Translations under genes and position numbers: made by a program | Part shown: positions 26,080-35,900 of the stretch, piece by piece | How positions within the stretch are numbered: position 1 is the first letter of the stretch | Layout of the letters: the number at the start of each line of letters is the position of its first letter | Source: Prochilodus magdalenae | Lineage: Eukaryota; Chordata; Actinopteri; Characiformes; Prochilodontidae | Reading direction: 5' to 3' | Assembly: GCA_024036415.1 (NCBI GenBank) | Contig: JAMWET010004979.1 | Span: 46,886 to 110,885, forward strand | Length of the DNA stretch: 64,000 nt | Notes under the pieces: generated by a model | The model's input: the letters and a program-made list of their open reading frames with translations, nothing else | Databases searched by the model: none | Told to the model about the DNA's origin: nothing

Positions 26080-26284
26080 CGAGAGGGTCACGCGGGCGCG
26101 CGAGGGAGTCATTCACGCTCTTATTAGTTTCCTCACGTCGAGGCTCGCGTTTCCGCCTGTGTGACGTCAGGAGCGTGCGAAGCGTTAATGGCGCTCGCGG
26201 AGGAGCGGCGCAGCGGAGAGTGAAGGAGAGGAGGAGCAGGAGGAAGCAGAGACGGAGACGGGAGAAGAGAGAGGAGGAGAGCAG
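26080..26284 (+). promoter_or_regulatory. guk1: Probable guk1 promoter and 5'UTR
   Basis: CpG-rich sequence with GTGACGTCAG (a full CRE-like TGACGTCA at about 26161) is followed by a GGAGGAGCAGGAGG-type purine-rich leader running into the ATG at 26285. The start site is inferred. Confidence 0.5.
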
Positions 26285-26318
26285 ATGTTCGGGAGACTGC
26301 TGTACAGAGCTCTATCAG
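26285..26318 (+). CDS. guk1: guk1 leader exon (alternative start)
   Basis: ATG 26285 encodes [11 protein letters not shown] plus one base, ending at CAG|GTCAGA. The peptide has Arg at 4 and 8, no acidic residue and an alternating hydrophobic pattern, as in mitochondrial presequences. It joins in phase to the microexon at 31773. Confidence 0.65.
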
Positions 26319-29300
26319 GTCAGATCTCCACTGAGGGGCTGTGAGGGCGGGGGTCTCTGGGGGGCTGCTCTGACTGGATTGGTGATGTGTAGAGTGTGTT
26401 TAGTTGGGGGGGGAAGGTGATGGTTACAGTGGGGGGTCCGGATCAGCCTGCAGACCCTGATCTACAGGGCAGTGGTGATCACTCTGTAAGGGGCGCGTGT
26501 CTTCCTGATTAAATGGACCCCCAGTCTTTACCCTGTGTATGGTACGTCCCTGAAGGGGAAGTCCACCAGCGGGTCAGAATTCCCACCACAGTGGTGGTGA
26601 AGGTAACCAGACGTCCCCTCTAAAAGCTCCCTCACAGGAAGTTCCTACAGGAGGTGGTTCTGAATACGCTGCCTGATGTCTGAGACGCTGTTTATGATAG
26701 GGTGGAGAAGATCTCAGCCTTAAACTCCATTCATGGTGGAGGGATACATGCTGCAGGGTGCTGTGAGGTCAAATAGTCCCCCAAAGAAACTTAGTGTTTC
26801 CAGGTTTTCCAGATTTTCATCATCAACATTCCATACACACTCAGAAGACTCGTGTAGGTTCACTGGTGGTTCTAGATAGTCAATACAGTGTCTTTATGTG
26901 TTCTAGACATGGAGAACCCTGGTTCCCATCACCACCACCGTACAGCTGGTCTGTCTGATCTGCTCTAACAGGATACGGCGGGTGATCCTCACGCTGGAGG
27001 TTAGGGAGGCTCCATGTGAGGATAGTTAGTCCTGGTATTAGATTAACCTCGGTTCTAATCCAGCACCACCCGCGGCTCTGTGGGGGCGGGGCAGTAATTA
27101 CAGAGTAATAAACCAGGACAAAGGACAGGAGACGGGGATAGGCGAGAGCTCAACCCCCCTATCAGCCGCAGGACGCCACGCAGGACGCCACGCAGGCCCT
27201 GTACATGCACACTGCTGCAGCTCAGGTCCGTCCGGACTTCACTGGGTCTGTCACAACCACTCCCAGAACCTCAGAAGAGCTCCTGCAGCCCACTGGAGGA
27301 ACTTCAGGGAAAACAAAGGGGTCCGGATTAGGAAAACCAGACCGAGAAACTCCCAGGAGGCCCATCCGGCTAATCTCAGTGACTCCAGAGGGAATGTTGG
27401 CCTGTAGACCGGAGTTCAATCTGATCTATCCTTTACTCTGGCTGCACTGACCGGGCACTGACCAGACCATACCAGGACTGACCAGACCATACCAGGACTG
27501 ACGGAGCTCTGAACGGACCTCTGTCACTGACCGGGCACTGACCAGACCTCAACCAGGCTCTGACCAGCCCTCAAACGGGCACTGACGGGTCGGTGACTGG
27601 ATCTTAACCGGGCACTGCCCGGACCTCAACCGGGCCCTGACCGATCGCTGACTGGATCTTAACCGGGCACTGACCGGACTTCAACCAGGCACTGACCTCG
27701 CTCTGACCAGGCACAGACCGGGCACAGACCAGACCTCAACCAGGCACTGACCTCGGGCACTGACCAGCCCTCAAACGGGCACTGACCAGCCCTCAAACGG
27801 GCACTGACCAGCCCTCAAACGGGCACTGACCAGCCCTCAAACGGGCACTGACCGGTCGCTGACTGGATCTTAACCAGGCACTGACCGGACTTCAACCAGG
27901 CACTGACCAGACCTCAACCAGGCATTGACTGGGCACTGACCAGACCTCAAGCGGGGCACTGGTCCACAGCAGAGAAGAGCGGGGGGTTCACAGCACCTGC
28001 TGCATGTATCCCTCCACCACGAGCGCAGTCCTTAACAGCGCCTCAGACAGGCAGCGTATTCATAACCAGCTCGTGTAGGAACTTCCTGTGAGGGGGCTTT
28101 TAAAGGGGGACGTCTGGTTACCTTCACCACCACTGTTAACAGTGAGGTTATCTAGAACCGTGGCGCTCTGCCTGAACCGGTAGATTATGTTTGGGGAGTG
28201 AGATGGTGTGAAATGTGAGACTGTGTGGGTGTGTCTATAGCACAGCCCTCCCTCACTGCCCCGCCCACTCTGATCTCTGATCAGTGATGGTGGTTTGTGT
28301 GATGGACGGTCAGTCAGGTGTACACCGACACTGACGGTTATTTCACCGCTCTGAGCTGAGCCTGTGATTGGTTAGAGAGCTCATTTGCATATTGCAGTCC
28401 GCTGTGAAGTCCTCCCCGTGGTAATGGACACTGTGTCCTAATTGCGACGGTGTAATAGCGGCCGTTATTCTGATGTTAGTCTGTGTGTGAGGGAGAATCT
28501 TCCGAAGGCCTTTGTAGTGACCCCGGGGCCGGTCAGGGCAGTGTGTCTGACGTTGACATGGAAAAGGAGCTGCTGGGGTTTTAACACGAACCACGTTCAA
28601 GAGCCGCTGTCACTCACAGCTGTGCTCAGGAACCCAGGCCTAACGGCGGAGCTGCTACCCGCTCACAGCCCAGCTCAGGTATAGACTGTACTGTCAGTGC
28701 ACTGATAAAACAAACAGCTGGAGGACCATGCAGAGTTCAGGTAATGCCTACTAACACCAGTGGGATCTTCACTAACACCAGCTGAACTTCAGCACATACA
28801 CCAACACCAGCTTGTCACTTAACACTCTGTCATCACTGTGTATAGTTTGGCAAGCTTGGGTATGGCCGTTGTAGGCTTTGGTATGGTTTAGGTACGTATA
28901 TGGTGTGGCCGTGGTAGGCTTTGGTGTGGCAGTGGTAGGCTTTGGTATGGTTTAGGTACGTATATGGTGTGGCCGTGGTAGGCTTTGGTGTGGCAGTGGT
29001 AGGCTTTGGTATGGCGGGTTTTGATGTGGTAGGCTTTGGTATGGTAATTTGTTAGGTTTTGGCGTGGTGTGGTTGTGGTAGGGTTTGGTGTGGTGATTTG
29101 TGGTAGGTTTTGGTGTGGTTGTGGTAGGTTTTGGTGTGGTTGTGGTAGGTTTTGGTGTGGTTGTGGTAGGGTTTGGTATGGTAATTTGTGTTTTGGTCTG
29201 GCTTTGGTGTGGTGTGGTTGTGTTGGGTTTTGGTGTGGTGATTTGTGGTAGGTTTTGGTGTGGCCGTGGTGTGGTTGTGGTAGGGTTTGGTGTGGTGATT

Positions 29301-32300
29301 TGTGGTAGGTTTTGGTGTGGTTGTGGTTGCTGTAGGTTTTGGTACTGCAGTTCCTGTATGTGGTTTGGTTGTTCTTGAACGTATTTCGGCAGTAGTTGGT
29401 ATGGTCGTGGCAGTGTTTGGTTTAGGAGCCCCCTGGTATGAGACGTAGTCGTATTGCACACTGTACCCGTGTGCAGCTAACGTGTGGGCTCCATCTAATG
29501 ACAGGAGTTTAATCTAATGAGGGTGCTTTATGCTGTACGGTACATGTGACACGTGTCCCATGGCGGTGATGGTGCTCCAGCGAGTTCATGTTCAGTTTTA
29601 AGTGGACTCTTCTGCAGTCGCTCTGAGGAGTAGGGTAGTGCTGGACCTCTAGTCCTGCTGACCTGCTCTTATCTCTGATATTGAACCAGGAAACTGCTGA
29701 ATATCAGCTAATCAGTGTTCAGGAGTGCAGCACACTGACTGTGTTCAAACTGCCTTAATACTCAGTCAGGAGTTCAGGCTGTTCACTGCTCACAACCATC
29801 AACAGCAGCACTCAGTAGCAGTAACTCTAACCAGTCAGCCCTCAGTAGCAGTAACGCTAACCAGTCAGCTCTCAGTAGCAGTAACGCTAACCAATCAGCT
29901 CTCAGTAGCAGTAACGCTAACCAATCAGCTCTCAGTAATGCTAACCAATCAGCTCTCAGTAATGCTAACCAGTCAGCTCTCAGTAGCAGTAATGCTAACC
30001 AGTCAGCTCTCAGTAGCAGTAATGCTAACCAGTCAGCTCTCAGTAGCAGTAATGCTAACCAGTCAGCTCTCAGTAGAAGTAACGCTAACCAGTCAGCCCT
30101 CAGTAGCAGTAACGCTAACCAGTCAGCCCTCAGTAGCAGTAACGCTAACCAGTCAGCTCTCAGTAGCAATAACGCTGACCAATCAGCTCTCAGTAGCAAT
30201 AACGCTGACCAATCAGCTCTCAGTAGCAATAACGCTGACCAATCAGCTCTCAGTAGCAATAACGCTGACCAATCAGCTCTCAGTAGCAATAACGCTGACC
30301 AACCAGCACTCAGTAGCAGTAACGCTAACCAACCAGCACTCAGTAGCAGTAACGCTAACCAATCAGCACTCAGTAGCAGTAACGCTAACCAATCAGCTCT
30401 CACTAGCAGTAACGCTAACCAATCAGCTCTCACTAGCAGTAACGCTAACCAATCAGCTCTCACTAGCAGTAACGCTAACCAATCAGCTCTCACTAGCAGT
30501 AACGCTAACCAACCAGCTCTCACTAGCAGTAACGCTAACCAATCAGCTCTCACTAGCAGTAACGCTAACCAACCAGCTCTCGTTAGCGGTAACGCTGTCC
30601 AATCAGCACTCGGTAATGCTAACCAATCAGCTCTCAGTAGCAATAACGCTGACCAACCAGCTCTCAGTAACAGTAATACTAACCAATCAGCTCTCAGTAA
30701 CAGTAATACTAACCAATCAGCTCTCAGTAATACTGACCAATCAGCACCCAGTAGCAATAATGCTGACCAATCAGCTCTCAGTAGCAGTAATGCTAACCAA
30801 TCAGCACTTAGTAATGCTAACCAATCAGCTCTCGTTAGCGGTAACGCTGACCAATCAGCACTCGGTAATGCTAACCAATCAGCACTCAGTAATGCTGGCC
30901 AATCAGCTCTCAGTAGCAGTAATGCTGACCAATCAGCTCTCAGTAGCAGTAATGCTGACCAATCAGTTCTCAGTAGCAGTAACGCTAACCAGTCAGTCAC
31001 TCTAACCTATATCAGCACTCAGTTCTCAGCTCAGTTTCTCAGTAATGCAGCCTCTCAGTAGCAGTAACGCTACCAATCAGCTCTCTGTAGCTGTAAGGCT
31101 AACCAATCAGCTCTCAGTAGCAGTAATGCTGGACCAATCAGCTCTCAGTAGCAGTAATGCTAACCAATCAGCTCTCAGTAGCAGTAATGCTGACCAATCA
31201 GCTCTCAGTAGCAGTAATGCTGACCAATCAGCTCTCAGTAGCAGTAATGCTAACCAATCAGCTCTCAGTAGCAGTAATGCTAACCAATCAGCTCTCAGTA
31301 GCAGTAATGCTGACCAATCAGCTCTCAGTAGCAGTAATGCTGACCAATCAGCTCTCAGTAGCAGTAATGCTAACCAATCAGCACTTAGTAATGCTAACCA
31401 ATCAGCTCTCGTTAGCGGTAACGCTGACCAATCAGCACTCGGTAATGCTAACCAATCAGCACTCAGTAATGCTGGCCAATCAGCTCTCAGTAGCAGTAAT
31501 GCTGACCAATCAGCTCTCAGTAGCAGTAATGCTAACCAGTCAGCTCTCAGTAGCAGTAACGCTGACCAATCAGCTCTCAGTAGCAGTAATGCTGACCAAT
31601 CAGCTCTCAGTAGCAGTAATGCTGACCAATCAGCTCTCAGTAGCTGTGATGCTCAGATGAAGCTCCTCCTGTGAGCGGGGTGGTTGGACAGGTCTGACTG
31701 GTGTGCGCCGGGACATCCTTCTCACTGTAGAGCTGATCTGTCTGTCTCCCTCGGTGTGTGTCGTGTACAGGGGCAGTGGAGGACGGTGAGTACAGATCTG
31801 TGTGTGTGGTAGTGTGTGGGGGAGCGTTCGGGTTACTGTTGGGGTTTATTAGTGACTCTGTGATGGATGTTCCTCAGACAGTAGCAGCTCATTCTGCACT
31901 CCTACCTACCACGACATGACAGGACCGGCTGCGCTCCTCCCTACCGCACCTACTAACGCTCTCTCTTACACCGAGTTCTGAGCCTCATCCGTCATCTCAG
32001 GTTTCACCGGGATTAGATCGGAATCTGGTTCTTTAGGAAGTGACTCGGTGAAGTCTCAGGTTTCACCGGGATTAGATCGGAATCTGGTTCTTTAGGAAGT
32101 GACTCAGTGAATCAGTGAAGTCTCAGGTTTCTCCGAGATTAGATCGGAATCTGGTTCTCTAGAAAGTGACTCAGTGAATCAGTGAAGTCTCAGATTTCAA
32201 CGGGATTAGATCGGATTCTGGTTCTTTAGGAAGTGGCTCAGTGAATCAGTGAAGTTTCAGGTTTCTCCGAGATTAGATCGGAATCTGGTTCTCTAGAAAG

Positions 32301-32896
32301 TGACTCAGTGAATCAGTGAAGTCTCAGATTTCAACGGGATTAGATCGGATTCTGGTTCTTTAGCAGGTGACTCAGTGAATCGGTGAAGTCTCAGGTTTCA
32401 CCGGGATTAGATCGGAATCTGGTTCTTTAGGAAGTGACTCAGTGAATCAGTGAAGTCTCAGGTTTCAATGGGATTAGATCGGAATCTGGTTCTTTAGGAA
32501 GTGACTCAGTGAATCAGTGAAGTCTCAGGTTTCACTGGGATTAGATCGGAATCTGGTTCTTTAGGAAGTGACTCAGTGAATCGGTGAAGTCTCAGGTTTG
32601 GATTCTGGTTCTTTAGCAGGTGAAGTCTCAGGTGTGAGTCTTATTCAGGTGTGTTGGGGTGAACACTGAGGTACAGTGAATATGACTGTGCGGGCTCTGT
32701 TTGTGTTTGTTCAGGTAAACTGAAGGTGACTCTGTCTGTCTCCAGAGGAGCCTCTTTAATTAACACTAAACGCCCTAACGAGCTCCGCACAAACCGCCCT
32801 AACGAGCTCCACACAAACAGCCCTAACGAGCTCAGGTGCTGATTGGCTGGCTGGCCTGGGATTGTGGGAATTGTTTGTTTACACTTTTAATTTGTT

Positions 32897-32948
<52 letters not shown>

Positions 32949-35900
32949 GTAATGGCTGGACCCAGGCCGGTGGTCTTGAGTGGTCCCTCTGGTGCAGGGA
33001 AGAGCACGCTACTCAAAATGCTGATGAAGGAGTTTGAAGGAGTGTTCGGCTTCAGCGTCTCACGTAAGACCAACATCACCCGCACTGAGACCGTGTTAAG
33101 GTTCACGTGGTGCCAGACTGCATAACACATGGTTACCTGGACCACTGTACGTTCAGTGAAACATGACATCTGTGGAGCTAGCCACTAGCACTGAGGACCA
33201 AGCGAGAGAGCACCGGCCGTAACCCTCCCCCTGCATGCTAACGGTACCCAGCTAAGATTAGCTACCTGGCTAGGTAAGCATGAGGCAGTAAAGCCAGCTA
33301 GCATGCTAATCCAGTATAGGCTAACTAAAACCATCAGCAGCTATAAGCGTTAGCCATGTTTACACTTTCCACGAATCCGGCTTTAGCTTCTTCAGTTAGC
33401 AACTGAACGGTGGCATGTGTCTGGTGCAGTGGCTCCGCCCACTGGTGCACAGTGATGTCATCAGAGGACATCTTGTGTCTCATAACCGAGATTCCAGAGG
33501 GGGTCGGTTCGGGTTACACCAGCAGACCAGATACGGGTCGTTTCAGCTGAAGTGCAGTCATGTGGTACGTTATCAGCGTTCTGATTGGCTGGTTAGACGG
33601 GGTTTCAGGGTTTGCCTTCCCGTCGGGAATGCTGCGGCGCTCCGAGGAATGTTTTTGTGTTTATGAATTTCACTCTGTTTGTTTGTTGTGAACAGATACG
33701 ACCCGGAAGCCTCGCGCGGGGGAGGTGAGCGGAAAAGGTAAAGGCACACCTGGCTGCTTCTGCCTGCCTGCCTGTGTTTTAGGGAGGAGCTGTGAATCCA
33801 GTAACCTGGTCGTCTGTGTTGTCTGTGCTTCCAGATTACCACTACGTCAGCAGGGAGGCGATGCAGGCCGGAATCGATAAGGGGGACTTTATTGAAAACG
33901 CGGAGTTTTCCGGGAACCTGTACGGAACGAGGTACTCCGACTGACAGATGTAGTAGTGGTGCTCCTCAGGAGGAGGTGCTGTGTAACGGTGTACTGATCT
34001 GAACCTACTGACCCCCACAGTAAAGCCGCGGTGCAGGAGGTCCAGGCCAGGAACCTGATCTGCATTTTGGACATTGAGATGCAGGGAGTGAAGAGCATCA
34101 AGAAGACCGACCTCGACCCCATCTACATCTCCATCCAGCCCCCATCCATGGAGGTCCTGGTAGGCAGCCCACCCCTTTACACCACTATCTGCCCTTCTGT
34201 ACTCCTCCTTTATTCTCTCAGCTCCCGGTGCATCTCCGGACAGGCCGTCTCAGGGTTCCTCGGACAGGCCGTCTCAGGGTTCCTCAGACAAGCCGTCTCA
34301 GGGTTCCTCAGACAAGCCGTCTCAGGGTTCCTCAGACAAGCCGTCTCAGGGTTCCTCAGACAGGCCGTCTCAGGGTTCCTCAGACAGGCCGTCTCAGGGT
34401 TCCTCGGACAGACCGTGTCAGGGTTCCTCAGACAGACCGTCTCAGGGTTCCTCTGACAGACCATGTCAGGGTTCCTCTGACAGACCGTGTCAGGGTTCCT
34501 CTGACAGACCGTGTCGGGGTTCCTCTGACAGGCCGTCTCGGGGTTCCTCTGACAGACCGTCTCCGGGTTCCTCTGACAGACCGTACGGCTAGTACCACAT
34601 AGGAACAAGGGGGATATACACTCATCACCAAACCAACAGCTACACCCAGAAGGAGTGGAGGTTTGCTGGGTGGGTTTGACATAATAATGATTCAAATTTC
34701 ATACTCTACCGCACATGTGACGTAAGCAAGGACAGGTCTTATCTCTGTACCTGACTGACCCAACACCCACCATTACAGACTGTCCTTAACACCACGTCAC
34801 CGTCACCAAAGACTGCAGTGGTGTCGTACCAGACTGTCATGGAGTGACTCAGAATGGCAGCGGGTCATCTTCAGTGACGAGTCCCACTTTAGTCTTGGTG
34901 GAGACGCCCAACGAATCCGTGTGTGGAGGCACCGTGGTCAGCACCAAGATGAACGGTTTGTCGTCACACGTCCAGAAGGCCTGGTGTCCCTCCACATCCA
35001 CCCCTACCGCACCATCTGCAGGAACTGTGTGAGGATGTTCAAGCTGCATGGGATGGATTATCACAGGACACCATTAGGAACCTCTACAGCTCCATACCGA
35101 GACGTCTGGCGTGTTGGGTTAGCGAACACGGCGGCCCGACGTCATACTGAGAGACAGACTTCTGTATGTGTAGCTCAATAAATATTGATCATATCAGTCT
35201 AAACTTATCACCAGTTATTGATCCTGGTCACCTTTATCTTCCTTCCCAACACCACCGCACTCCCACACCTCCTCCTGTGTGCGGCTGTTCTCCTGGTGAT
35301 GAGGGTATAAACTCTTTTTCTTTTTAGCTGTGCTGTTCTTTAAAACAGCTCCTGTCAACGACAGCACCACGGTTAGTTCTGTTCAGCCATAAAGAACTCG
35401 TAGAACCTTTAGAACTCTGGTGCTGCTTACCAGCCTACGGTTGCACCAGTTTTTGTCTGAACCAAGGAATGTCAAACGATACGGCACCATCAGGGGGCGC
35501 TGCACAGACAGTACCAAGATGGCGGCGTGTGTAGATGACCGGTGAGTGTTTGGGCTGGTATTCCAGATGTTTGTTTATATCCGGAACGCCAACTACTGGA
35601 GACGAGGTTCTCCAGCAGACCACTGGGGGGCGCTATTGCTGCCTTACTGGTCCTCAACAACTGTAACGCCCACCAATGCCGCCGTGGTTCGTGCTGAGGA
35701 ACCTTTGGTTCCAGCTGGGAACAAACTCTTTGGGTTGTTGTTGTGGTGATGCGCCGATCAGTTAAAATAGGTCCACCAAGGGGAACCGAACCGGTCCAAG
35801 TTTGGACAAAAAAACAAAAAAAAAAAAAAAAAAAAAAAAGAAAACGAACAAAAAACAAAAAAAAAAAAAAACAAAAAAAAAAAAAAACTAGGAGAGAGGG

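Noticed and set aside
29725..31005. Open frames of 426 codons (+) and 405 codons (-) over the CCAAT array
   Set aside because: The 30-bp period is a multiple of three and the unit has no stop in those frames, so both strands stay open. No splice context, and it lies inside a guk1 intron.
34844..35181. Short frames in the Tc1-like copies as host genes
   Set aside because: They are fragments of a deleted transposase with only part of the catalytic core, repeated at 44.7 and 58.7 kb.
35808..35887. Poly(A) tract as evidence of a processed pseudogene
   Set aside because: No recognisable cDNA-like sequence precedes it on either strand.
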